64,000 nt of DNA from Trichobilharzia szidati (lineage: Eukaryota; Platyhelminthes; Trematoda; Strigeidida; Schistosomatidae), in contig OX235277.1 in the NCBI GenBank assembly GCA_944472155.2, positions 27,352,804 to 27,416,803 of the forward strand, given 5' to 3'. The position numbers and the translations under genes are program-made. Shown one piece after another: positions 46,340 to 57,120 of this stretch; within the stretch, counting starts at the first letter, position 1; every line of letters starts with the position of its first letter. The notes under the pieces are model-generated. The model was not told the origin of the DNA. It did not search any database and was given only the letters and a program-made list of their open reading frames with translations.

Positions 46340-46775
46340 AGTCACTCACTCACACAACTTTCTAACTTCGTTTATATAATTCCATTATTTTTCATCGCTT
46401 GACTTGATTGGTAGTAGTATTTTCCATATTTCCGGTATGAGTGATGAGTCATTGCATCTAATTGCACATGTTGGGTGTAGACTTGATGAACAAGGATTCA
46501 GTAATCAACCTCTCTCTTTTTGCATCTATCTGTATTACGTTTTAGAATTTTGACTCGGTCCCACCCACCCTATTGTGTGGTTGTGTGTTAATGCATGCAG
46601 TGCAATCGCTGAGTTCCTTTTTCTAAATTACTTACCACTCGGGGTCAACCATTCTTACCTTAGCTAAATTCTCATGTTCCGATAATCTGAATACCCCCGA
46701 CCTACTAGTTTGACCTAAGTAGTCACACTCAGTCATTGCAAGGTATTTTGTAAATTATATTATTTTGTGTAATAT
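46340..46775. repeat. Dispersed non-coding repeat, copy 2
   Basis: Counterpart of 10096-10690 in the same orientation (TTTCCATATTTCC, TGCACATG, CCCACCCACCCTATT, GGTATTTTGTAAATTATATT). It ends near an ATATAT run. Confidence 0.65.
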
Positions 46776-46824
46776 ATATATATACTTTTAGAAGAAAAAT
46801 TAGGAATCTTGATTATGATAAAAT

Positions 46825-47060
46825 GTGCGTCGGTGGCATAGCGGTTAGGACGCTCGCCGACCATGCCCATGGTCCGGGGTTCGATCCCCGGTCACTGACG
46901 CACTCCTTTACCTCACTAAGCCAGAAATAATGCCGGTGAAGAGGAAAGGTTGGACATGAGGCTAGCAACCCCATCCTTTAAAAATAAACACTGCTACAGA
47001 AACTTCAAGCCTGTAGCTTGAAGCCCTATGTTCCACTGGGGAATGTTAAGGAAAAATAAA
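46825..47060 (+). mobile_element. tRNA-derived SINE, family B, well preserved
   Basis: The head (46825-46903) folds like a tRNA: acceptor-like stem GTGCGTC/GACGCAC (7 bp) and T-arm CCGGG-GTTCGAT-CCCGG. The body carries GAGGAAAGGTTGGACATG and the tail GAAGCCCTATGTTCCACTG, which resembles the 3' end of the SR2-like RTE. Confidence 0.88.
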
Positions 47061-47231
47061 TTATGATAAAATACATTAATTTTGGCTATACAGATGATGA
47101 AATGTCAAATGAAGAATATAGGAAAAATATTATATTCAAGCGTAAGGATTAGATTTGTTTTGACGAGTTCGATCACGGCTTGATATCAGTTAGGCATAAT
47201 CAAGATTCCTAATTTTTCTTCTAAAAGTATA

Positions 47232-47965
47232 TCTAAAGCTTCATCGGTGGTACAGTGACAAAAACCTACCTAGCTATGTCCGATGTCAGAGTTCGATTTC
47301 AGGTAGATGCAGTCCCCAAACTTGGTAGCTAGACGGTGGTATGCTCGGGAAAATGGGAACACTGGCATGTGACTAGGAACTCCATCATGTAAAAAAAACA
47401 CCACCACTGCTGAAACTTCAAGTTTGCCCTTCTATTATCTAATCAAATCTCAGAAAATGAAAACCAAGCTAAGAGAATTTAATAATTTTCAAAAATCTAC
47501 TCTCAAAATTATTTCAAGCTCTGTTCATTTACTTCTTAAATACCACCAAACGTTTCTTTTCTACTAAATATATTTGGTAAATTAAATTACTATGTTTTAC
47601 CGACAGTAGAAGCCTAATATTCATTATTTGTTGGTCGGGCAGATGTGAAACGACCTTGAGGTTGAAATAACTCCAAAGTGTATATAGAAGATGAATGCCT
47701 TAAAATCTTATTACAACTCGGCGAATCATTACGGATACATTGAGTGTGAAAATACCTCGGTGGTTCAGTGGTAAACAAATTGCCAAAAACGCACCTAATC
47801 AGTGTTTCATTCCCGACTGACTCATGCCTAAATCTCACCTAAGAGGTATTAGTAAGCCAAGGAAGAAAAAGGAATGTTGGGTGTAAAGCTAGCAATTTCA
47901 TCCCGCATAAATCGCCACTCCTGAAACTTTGAAGCTCCAACTTGAAAACCTAATACCTATTATGA
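47232..47965 (+). mobile_element. Two family B-like SINE copies with diverged heads
   Basis: About 47232-47420 (head CATCGGTGGTACAGTG, B box AGTTCGATTTC) and 47752-47965 (head CGGTGGTTCAGTGG, B box TTTCATTCCCG). Both lie within duplication copy 1 and have counterparts at 52437-52620 and 52905-53150. Confidence 0.65.
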
Positions 47966-48084
47966 AGGCAAAATAATGAAAACAGTCCCCCCCTAAATAT
48001 CTCTGATAGTCAGACCAAAGATTAGACACTTGATTTGCCCGATTATTTTCGAGTATGTAAAACCTTGAGTTTCCTGTAGTTGGT

Positions 48085-48480
48085 GTTTAAGGATGAGATT
48101 TGTTCTTACGAGTTTGATCACAGACTGATAACCATTGAAAACGCGACGGTGAGTACTGAACAGCTGTCTCGTCATCATAGTTTTTGGAATCATCGGCAGT
48201 AAGAACCCACCGCACTGCCAGGGTTCCAATCCAGGACCTCCCGGTTACAAGGCAAGCTCGTATACCTTTCAGCCACTGGGATCCGACTCTCCAATGGCCA
48301 ACCCATGAATTCTAACTTCTGCCAATTCTTAGAAATTAGAAGGTCCTTGGCTAGAACCCCAAAGGGTGCGTACTACCAATGATTCCCAAACTAGAATGAC
48401 GAGAGAGATCTGCAGTACTCCCTGTTGGGTTTTCAGTGGTCCTCTAACTGTTATCAATCCATCATCAACTCGTAAAAACA
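48085..48480. mobile_element. Family C SINE inverted pair
   Basis: Minus copy 48085-48335 and 5'-truncated plus copy 48336-48480 (TACCAATGATTCCC...), joined head to head; counterpart at 53240-53690. Confidence 0.75.
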
Positions 48481-48686
48481 AAGCCTTCAGTGACTGAATC
48501 AGGAAATAATACCTAGTTATCCCTTGAATTGTTTTATTATTACGCAGCAGTCGACAGACTGTCAGACCTTGTTATCTGAAGGCCAGTAAATCAAATTTTT
48601 GGGTGAAAGACTCAAGTATTAACTCAAAACTTAAGAATATTCATTTTCATGTTGAACATATAGTCTTGAGTATTACTTTGTCTTTG

Positions 48687-50008
48687 AAGGCGGCCTTCGA
48701 CTCCGTGGATCGAGAGGTACTATGGCAATGTTTGACTGTGAAGGGAGTACCAAGAAAGTACATTGCACTAACCAAGGCACTCTACTCAAACTCACGTAGC
48801 TGTGTAAGGCCTTATGAGGAATTGTCATCTGAATTGATAACAACCAGTGGTGTCCGTCAAGGATGTCCACTTTCCCCTTTTCTGTTTAACTTCATCATAG
48901 AAATGCTAATGGAAGTATCCTTAACTGAACTTAACGACTTAGGAATCGACTTGTTACCAGGGAATAGTCTTATAGACTTAGAATACGCAGACGACATAGT
49001 CCTGTTAGGGGAGGACGCTGACAAAATGCAGAGTCTACTGAACACCTTGAGCAGCAATCTTCGTATGTTTGGCATGCGATTCGCCCCTGTGAAATGTAAG
49101 ATGCTGCTACAGGACTGGACTACGTCAACTCCTAGCTTAGTGATAGGGAGTGAAGTGATAGAACATGTTGACCACTTCACCTATTTGGGAAGTTGTATCA
49201 GCACCAACGGATTGTTTGGTGACGAAATCTCAGCACGGATCCAGAAAGCTCGGGCTGCTTTCGCTAACTTACACCGTCTCTGGCGTAGGCGTGACATTCG
49301 GCTATCAAACAAGGGACGTGTGTACTGCTCAGCAGTTCGCTCCGTCCTTCTCTATGGTAGTGAGACGTGGCCATTGAGAGCGGAAGACATGAAGAGATTG
49401 TGTGTTTTTGATCACAGATGTTTACGATCTCTTTCTCACGTTAGGTGGTATAATAAGGTAAGTAATGTTGACGTTAGGCGTAGAGTGTTCGTTGGGCAAA
49501 GAGGGAAAATCAATCGACAAGGCTATAAAGTTACATAGATTGAGATGGTTAGGTCAAGTGCTGCGTATGCCTAGCCATCGCCTCCGCCGACGGGCATTAC
49601 TAGCTGATATAGGTGCAGGTTGGAAAAGAGTAAGTGGTGGCCAAACAAAAACATGGCCTCATCAATCCATAAAATCCCTGACAGTTAAACTGAGTCAGGT
49701 AGGGAGATGCAGACTTCCGGGTTGGGGCCCGCCCTCGGGGCTCTAAGAATCAATGGCTGGAGACAATAGGTGACATGGCTCAAAATCGTTGTCAATGGCT
49801 TACGCAGATGTATTTAGTCTCTGTAACCTTTCATATTACTTTCTACCATTACTCATTCTGTTTCACTCTTATACTTGTCAAAACTCTATTGATTCTCTTC
49901 TCTCATTTTCCTGTCTACCTTTGTGTGCTCTTTGGAACGTGGCAACTCGAACTGCTGCACTTCGGTGACAAGTTCTATGTTGAATCCAGCAGCAGCAGCA
50001 GCGCGAAA
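48687..50008 (+). mobile_element. RTE-clade retrotransposon, second family, 5'-truncated
   Basis: The reverse transcriptase is well preserved: motif A AAFDSVDREVLW, motif B TSGVRQGCPLSPFLFN, motif C LEYADDIVLLGE, then FTYLGSCIS and SVLLYGSETW. It begins at motif A, so it cannot be active. A frameshift near 49490 separates the C-terminal LRWLGQVLRMPSHRL part. It ends at about 50008 in an AGC repeat. The duplicate locus near 54560 lacks this element. The palm catalytic Asp residues are intact. Confidence 0.9.
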
Positions 50009-50803
50009 AGATCAATCAGCTATAAAGAAACACAGCAACTTGACAAAACTAAATTATTAATACTGAACTGAGAAGAACATGAATAAGCTGTCAATACTTT
50101 AACTAATATATACCTAAGATATTTTTAGCCTTAATCAAGTCATTTAATCAAAAAAAAAGAAATAAAAAACAGCATTGAAACCGTTTCAGTTAATCTGTGT
50201 AAATGAGAAGAGCAAAAGATGAAGAACAATGGGAGGTGTGTTGTTGTTATCGTTGCATTGACCTACAGAAATGAAACTATACCTCGTATAGATTGAATTT
50301 ACTCTCTCTCTCTCTCTCACTTTCTCTTCCCATAATACTCAGTCTTCCCTAATTGTTTTATGCGGATATCGATTGTGATAAGCCATCAACAAACAAACCT
50401 CAAAATAGAAATTTTTTACTGAGTTGAATTAAACCAAGCATGAAACACACAGAAATGTGAATAGTGTTCATTCTACTGTCTTCCTTTTTCATAAATCATT
50501 TATCTTAAATATATATGCTTTGAAAAAGTAAACAAAAATACACACACAGTTTCTCTCACTTTCCTATTTCACGTTGTAGACGCTTTAATAGTCCCTAGAC
50601 AAATGAAATTTTTGATAAAATTTTAAAGAGAATGTTCACATTAATTTACTTACATTTTCCATTTATTTGGCCACCAGTTTGTGATTACTTGCCGTATTAC
50701 TATGGCTCCATGTGAATGATCGCGCTTTTCCCTCTCTGAACAGTTTTGTTAATGGTGTCTATCTGTCTAGATCGATGTCTATCTGTATTGCTGGCCAATT
50801 GGC

Positions 50804-51025
50804 ATGCGATTCGCCCCTGTAAAATGTAAGATGATGTTGCAGGATTCGACTTCACCGACCCCTAGATTAGAAATAGGAAGTGAAGCGGTTAAGCACGTTG
50901 ACCGCTTCACTTACTTGGGAAGTACCATCAGCCCCAACGGGTTGATCTCCGACGAAATCTCAACACGAATACAGAGGGCTAGTTTTGCATATGCCAGTTT
51001 ACGCCGTCTCTGACGTAGACATGAA
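50804..51025 (+). mobile_element. RTE second-family fragment
   Basis: MRFAPVKCKMMLQD to YASLRRL, homologous to the middle of 48687-50008 and nearly identical to 55418-55600. It is cut at about 51035. Confidence 0.85.
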
Positions 51026-51030
51026 ATCCG

Positions 51031-51430
51031 ACTATCGACCAGACCATTCTAGAACCTTTATCTGGTCTGAGGATAACTATGTCATTATAGTGTTTTAGTT
51101 GTTTTAGAGCTTCAAAGTGCTCAGATGTTAGAATATTTTTCTTAATTGTACAATGATTGAAGAATTAATGAGCAATGCTTTGAACCAACCAAGACGATCA
51201 TCAGAAACCCGAACAAGAGGCTTTAATTGGTCGTAAAGATTTTCTCACTGTGAATGTATTTCATGTTTTGAGAAATACTTTTGAGGTGACCAACAAAGTT
51301 TTGGTGACTAACCAAAGACTCAAGGTGGCAATTAATAGAACTTACTATGCAGCCAAACTTATCTTCATGGAGAAAAAACCCTCCAGCATCTGAACGGTAG
51401 TGTCACATCCTGATATGTCTGCCAATTTAC
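51031..51430. other. unc-13 intron, no recognised element
   Basis: Nothing recognised. Confidence 0.35.
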
Positions 51431-51625
51431 ACGTATGCGTCGGTGGCAAAGTGGTTAGGACTCTCGCCGACCATGCACATGGTCCGGGGTTCGATCCCCT
51501 GCCGGCGCACACCCGATATCTGTGGTTGGCCTGAATTTGGGCTACCGATATCCATGCTGAAAATTCCATACTTGTACTGAAAATACGGTGTGGAATCAAG
51601 CTGTAAATCAAAAAAAAAAGTATGT
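51431..51625 (+). mobile_element. tRNA-derived SINE, short family D, full length
   Basis: Head TGCGTCGGTGGCAAAGTGG, B box GGTTCGATCCC, body CTACCGATATCCATG, GTGTGGAATCAAGCT, then a poly-A tail at 51609-51619. Confidence 0.85.
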
Positions 51626-51779
51626 ATGGAAACACTAACATAGGGAGGACCCATCGGTCTCTGCAGGTAAGACCTAAAGAACATATTCTGAAATGGCTGC
51701 AACAACAAACAAAATCACCGGATACACCTGATCCCGGAAATAGATGTCCAACAGCATCTGTAGCAAAGCACATCACAGA

Positions 51780-51910
51780 GACGGGTCATTAGACTGATTT
51801 CAGGAATGCGTTTAAACCCATATATAAGACTACGTTGGGTCACAAAAAAGGCTTAAACCTGGCTTGTCAGTCCAAAAATTATTTGTTATCACTTTAAACC
51901 TGCCTTGGTA
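51780..51910 (+). mobile_element. PLE endonuclease C-terminal tail
   Basis: The frame ending at 51906 reads LKPGLSVQKLFV then LNLPW and stop, matching the terminus of the PLE at 20470-21010 (LKPDLCVQK...LPW). A pyrimidine-rich stretch follows, as there. Confidence 0.7.
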
Positions 51911-52309
51911 ATCCAATCTAGAACCAAAGTTGGATTTACTTAATAATATTTTCACCCCCGCCCCTCTCCCTTTTTTTGTTTTTCTTCATTCTTACCCACA
52001 CCATTACGTCATCTCCCTACCCATTATTTATTACTTTTACCCGTACACAATTAGACCTGTATTACAATAATTCATGCTATCTTGCTTTCGATAAAACTGT
52101 GTATTACATGTATTTATGTGATCAGAATGTCCAAAATGTGTCGCGTTTCAGATAATCTACGTCTTCTTATAGTTATTTCGAAATTATCTAACCCATATAG
52201 CCTGCTTGTATATTGATATTCCCCGGTCGGAAGCTGTCTCAAATTCATAGCATACACCCTCCTTTATTATATGGACTAAATGATGAACGGAATAATGAAA
52301 ATAGTATTT

Positions 52310-52425
52310 TTTACGAGTTTTATCACGATTGATATCAGTCAGAGAAGTATTGAAAACCAGGGAGTACTGGAAAGCCATCTGTTTCATCCTAGCTTGAGAA
52401 TCATCGGCAGTACGCACCCACCCCT
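52310..52425 (-). mobile_element. Family C SINE, 3' part
   Basis: Minus-strand tail and ribozyme region (CATCGGCAGTACGCACCC), head missing. Confidence 0.65.
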
Positions 52426-52436
52426 CCTAAAGTATA

Positions 52437-53150
52437 TCTAACGCTACATTGGTGGTACAGTACCTAGCTATGCTCGAGGTCAGAGTTTGACTTCAAGCAG
52501 ATGCAGTCTTCAAACTTCAACTGGATGGTAGTATGCCCGGGAAAACGAGAAAACTGGAATGAGACTAGGAACTCCACCATGTGAAAACAATACTACCACT
52601 ACTGAAACTTCAAGTTCGCCCTTCTATCTACTAATCAAATCTCAGAAAGCGAAAACCAAGCCAGGAGAATTAAATAATTTTCAAGAATCTACTCTTCAAA
52701 TTATTTTAAGCTCTGTTCTTTTCTTCCTTAAATGCCACCAAACGTTTATTTTCTACTAAATATATTTGGTAAATTAAATTACTAAGTTTTACAGACAGTA
52801 GAAACCTAATAATCATTATTTGTTAGTCGGGCAGATGCGAAATGACCTTGAGACTGAAATTACTCCATAGTGTCTATAGAAGATGAATGCCTTTAAATCT
52901 TATCACAACTCGCTGCATCATTATGGATTCATCGAGTTTGGTTCAATGATAGACAGCTTGCTAACCACGCACCTGATCCGCGTTTCATTCCCGACAAATA
53001 CACGCAAAAATTTCACCTAAGCGGTATTAGTAAGCCCAGGAAGAAAAAGGGATGATGGGTGTGAGGCCAACAATTTCATCCCGTATAAATCGCCACTCCT
53101 GAAACTTTGAAGCTCTAACTTGAAACCCTATTACACCTATTATGAAGGTA
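52437..53150 (+). mobile_element. Two family B-like SINE copies (duplicates)
   Basis: At about 52437-52620 and 52905-53150, counterparts of the pair at 47232-47965. Confidence 0.65.
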
Positions 53151-53239
53151 AAATAAACGAAAACAGCCCGGAAATATCTCTGATAGTCACATCAAAGATT
53201 CGAAACTTGTTTTGCCCAATTATTTTAGAGTAAGCAAAA

Positions 53240-54060
53240 CTTTTAGTTTTCTATAGTTGGTTTGTAAGGGTGAGTTTTGTTTTCACGAGTTAATGACGGA
53301 TTGATATCAGTTAAAGAACCACTGAAAACCCAACAGGGAGTACTGGACAGTTGTCTCGTCATCCTAGTTTTTGGAATCATCGGCAGTGCGCACCCACCCC
53401 ACTGCCAGGGTTCGAATCCAGGAATTTCCGGTTGGGAGGCAAGCTTGTATACCATTCAGCCACTGGGACCCGACTCTTCAATAGCCAACCCATGAATTCT
53501 AACTTCTATCAATTCTTAGAAGTCAGAAGGTCCTTGGTTCGAACCCCCAGCGGGTGCGTACTGCCGATGATTCCCAAACTAGGGTGACAAAACAGCTGTC
53601 CAGTACTCCCTGGTTTCCAGTGGTTCTCTAATTGATATCAATCCATCATTAACTTGTAAAAACATAACTAAACCTTACAAACCAAACTATAGAAAATTAA
53701 TCTGATGGTCGCTAGTGACTTGCTACAGGATGGAGTTTCCTGGAGTTCTAGTGAGAAGTGGAGACCAATGAGGTCCAATTAGATGTCACGTGTGTGGATG
53801 AATGTCCCACCAAAGACAATGGTTGGGGTCACGCTAAATCATGAATTGGTAGAAGTTAGAATTCATGAGTGATTGAATCGGGTCCCAGTGGCGAATGGTA
53901 TACGAGCTTGCCTTGTAACCGAAAGGTCCTGGATTCGAATCCCAGTGGTTGCTTACTGCCGATGATTGCCAAACTAGGATGAAACATCTGTCCAGTACTT
54001 TCTGCAGGTTTTCAATGGTTCTCTAACTGATATCAATCCATCATCAACTCGCAAGAACAA
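53240..54060. mobile_element. Three family C SINE copies (CCGATGA subtype)
   Basis: Minus copy 53240-53515, truncated plus copy 53516-53690 and full plus copy 53690-54060. The last has leader, head and B box ATTCGAATCCC, then TGCCGATGATTGCC...GATGAAACATCTGTCC. Ribozyme cores carry U4 to C. Confidence 0.8.
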
Positions 54061-54242
54061 AACCTTTAGTGTGATTGAATCAGGAAATAATACCTAGTTA
54101 TCCCTTGAATTTTTTTATCATTACGCATTAGTCGACGAACTGTCAGCTCTTATTATCTGAAAGCTAGTGAATCAAATTTTTAGGTGAAAGATTCAAGTAC
54201 AGGCTTAAAACTTAAGAATATTCATTTTGATGTTGAGCATAT

Positions 54243-54537
54243 TACTATTATTGTTTCCTTTAATCCCTAGAGGAACATAGGGCTTCAACCGTGAGTCTCC
54301 ATTGAGTTCGGTTCTCTGCTAGAATATTCACCTGGCTCCAAGTCTGCCCACATGCTTTCATCTCCTCTTCACATGACCTCCTCCAAGTCACCCTTGCATT
54401 GACGACTAACTCGCCGCTTCCCTTTCGGGTTCCACTAGAGCAATGGCTTGTCTAGTGATGTCACTTGATGGTTTCCTCAGAGTATGTCCAATCCATCTCC
54501 ATTTCTTCCTGCCTATTCGTTTCACAATCGGTTCCTG
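54243..54537 (-). mobile_element. RTE-clade 3' fragment with target-site duplication
   Basis: A minus-strand SR2-like 3' end of 295 bases is flanked by GTTGAGCATAT (54232-54242) and GTTGAACATAT (54538-54548). The uninterrupted site is present once in the duplicate locus near 48652, so this is an insertion after the duplication. Confidence 0.85.
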
Positions 54538-55417
54538 GTTGAACATATAGTCTTGAGTATTACTTTGACTCCACGCGAAAAGATCAATCAGCTATGAAGA
54601 AACACAGCAACTTGACAAAACTAAATTATTAATACTGAACTGAGAAGATCATGAATAGGTTGTCAATACTTTAACTAATGTATACCTAAGATATTTTTAG
54701 TCTTAATCAACTCATTTAATCAAAAAAAAAAGAAATAAAAAAACAGCATTGAAACCGTTTCAGTTAATCGGTGTAAATGAGAAAAACAAAAGATGAAGAA
54801 CAATGGGAGATGTGTTGTTGTTGTCGTTATCGTTGCACTGACCTACAGAAATGAAATTATACCTGGCATAGATTGAATCTACTCTCTCTCTCTCTCTCAC
54901 TTTCTCTTCCCATAATACTCACTCTTCCCTAATTGTTTTATGCGGATATCGATTGTGATAAGCCATCAACAAACAAACCTCAAAGATAAAAATTTTATTT
55001 TTCCTGAATTGAATTAAACCAAGCATGAAACACACAGAAATGTGAATAGTGTTCATTCTACTGTCTTCCTTTTTCATAAATCATTTATCTTAAATATATA
55101 TGTATATATGCTTTGGAAAAGTAAACAAAAATACCATAGTTTTTCCACACACACACATGCAGTTTCTCTCTCTTTCCTATTTCACGTTATAGACGCTTTA
55201 ATAGTCCCTAGACAAATGAAATTTTTGATAAAATGTTTAGAGAGAATGTTCACATTAATTTACTTACATTTTCCATTTATTTGGCCACCAGCTTGTGAAT
55301 ACTAATCGTATTACTATGGCTCCCTGTGAATGATCGCGCTTTTTCCTCTCTGAACAGTGTTGTTAATGGTGTCTATCTGTCTAGATCGATGTCTATCTGT
55401 ATTGCTGGCCAATTGGC

Positions 55418-56330
55418 ATGCGATTCGCCCCTGTAAAATGTAAGATGATGCTGCAGGATTGGACTTCACCGACCCCTAGATTAGAAATAGGAAGTGAAGC
55501 GGTAGAGCACATTGACCGCTTCACTTACATGGGAAGTACCATCAGCCTCAACGGGTTGATCTCCGACGAAATCTCAGCACGAATACAGAGGGCTAGGTTC
55601 GCCGTCTCTGGAGTAGACGCGATATCCGACTATCGACCGAAGGGCATGTGTACTGCTCAACAGTCCACTCCGTCCTCCTTTATGGCTGTGAGACCTGGCC
55701 ATTAAGAGCAGAAGACATGAAAAGATTAGCTGCCTTCGATCATAGGTGTCTGCGTTCTATCTCCCGCGTGAAGTGGTATAATAAGGTGAGCAATATTGAG
55801 GTGAGGCTTCGGTTGAGTGCTAGGTAAGGAGGGGAAATCAACCGACGAGACTGTGAAATTACATCGACTGAGATGGTTAGGACATGTGTTACGTATGCCT
55901 AGTCATCGTTTTCCTCGACAGTGGGCAATGTTAGATGACATAGGGCCAGACTGGTAAAGAGCTAGCGGTAGTCAAACTAAAACATGGCACCAGTCAATGA
56001 AATCCACAACAGTTAGTTTAAGCCACGTAGGAAGATGTAGACTTCCTGACTGGTTGGGGACGGTAAAAACCGATGGTTGGAAACAATTGGTGATATGGCT
56101 CAAACTCATTGTTCTCAATGGCTGGCGCAGATGCATCCACTCCTCGTGACTTATAACTTCTGATGAAACTATATTATTCTTCGTTATTACTATTCCTTTG
56201 TCTCACACCTCTGTTTACTGTCTCTAATATGTATTTCTCCTACTTTCTTCTATTGCTTTGTGTGCTACATGGCGTGTAGTGACTTGAACTGCCGCACATA
56301 TGTGCAAAGTTCTATGTCGAAAACCGACCG
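55418..56330 (+). mobile_element. RTE second-family C-terminal portion, broken
   Basis: It starts at MRFAPVKCKMMLQD, has a short deletion after IQRARF, and continues through the SETW-equivalent and LRWLGHVLRMPSHRF regions to a CGAC-type repeat tail near 56320. It keeps the 3' end that copy 1 lost. Confidence 0.83.
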
Positions 56331-56334
56331 ACCG

Positions 56335-56510
56335 ATTGCTGGCCAACCACGCAATTGGGCCGTCATCTGATCATCATGCGACGAATACCCTTACTTCGCT
56401 TAGCCGGTAACAAGCCCGGTAAAAGAAGAGGGATTGGGTATGAGGCTAGCAACCCCATCTTGTAAAAAACACCACTGCCAGTGAAACGCCTAAGCTAACT
56501 AGCTTGAATG
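56335..56510 (+). mobile_element. Family B-like SINE, degenerate head
   Basis: GCTGGCCAACCACGCAATTGG, then GGTAAAAGAAGAGGGATTGG and GAGGCTAGCAACCCCATC. Confidence 0.6.
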
Positions 56511-56939
56511 GAAATTTAAAAAATCTGTCTGTTGATGTCTGATTAGTTTAGGCAGCTCATTTTTCCAGTTTCTGGGTGAATTTTTACTTGGCTAATTACC
56601 GCTTAATTATTCAAGTCTTTTTTTCTTAGCTTAATTTTTCTAGCAAAAATGAGTACTGTTCAAGAGAAAAATTTGTGTTGCTTCCGCAGACATTCTAATT
56701 GGAGTCATGTGCTTACATTTAATAAAATGCATCAGGATCCTTATCCTTTTGCCTTAGTCCTCAAAAATCATCAATAAAAGTTACTAGAATTGATTAAAGT
56801 CTAAAAGCTTTCTTCCCATAGAAACGGCTGGAAATTCGCCAACTGTTTCTATGTCTCTTTATCACTTAAGACCTTATATATGCATGAGATTGGGTTCACA
56901 ACCACGAAACTTTGTGGTACAGCCTGTGTTTTCGAAAGT

Positions 56940-57120
56940 AGATTCCGTCATGAACTGATACCATTTTCAAAACTGCTGATAACCAGAGGGTGTCAGGTGG
57001 TTGTTTGATCCTAGTTTGCGAATTTCCAGAAGTGAGTCCTCACAACTTACTTCACAGCCTTCTTGTGACCAGGCTATCCCACTGATCATTCACCCACCAG
57101 GTTACAATTAAATGACTGCT
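56940..57120 (-). mobile_element. Family C SINE, strongly degenerate
   Basis: GTAGATTCCGTCATGAACTG and the ribozyme-side remnant GTTGTTTGATCCTAG on the minus strand. Confidence 0.45.

Larger units (their letters stand above)
47232..51030. repeat. Segmental duplication, copy 1
   Basis: The same order of sequences recurs at 52437-55625: a B-type SINE, an AT-rich block, a second SINE, a family C SINE pair, the GTGAAAGA(C/T)TCAAGTA block, about 800 bases ending in GCATGCGATTCGCCCCTGT, and an RTE fragment. Copy 1 additionally contains the RTE at 48687-50008. Confidence 0.8.
52437..55625. repeat. Segmental duplication, copy 2
   Basis: Counterpart of 47232-51030. Unlike copy 1 it has an extra family C SINE (53690-54060) and an RTE 3' fragment (54243-54537), and it lacks the 1.3-kb RTE. 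Confidence 0.8.

Noticed and set aside
48603..49538. 311-residue frame as an intact host or active transposon protein
   Set aside because: It starts at RT motif A, lacks the endonuclease and N-terminal RT, and is frameshifted before its C-terminus; the first 28 residues are flanking sequence.
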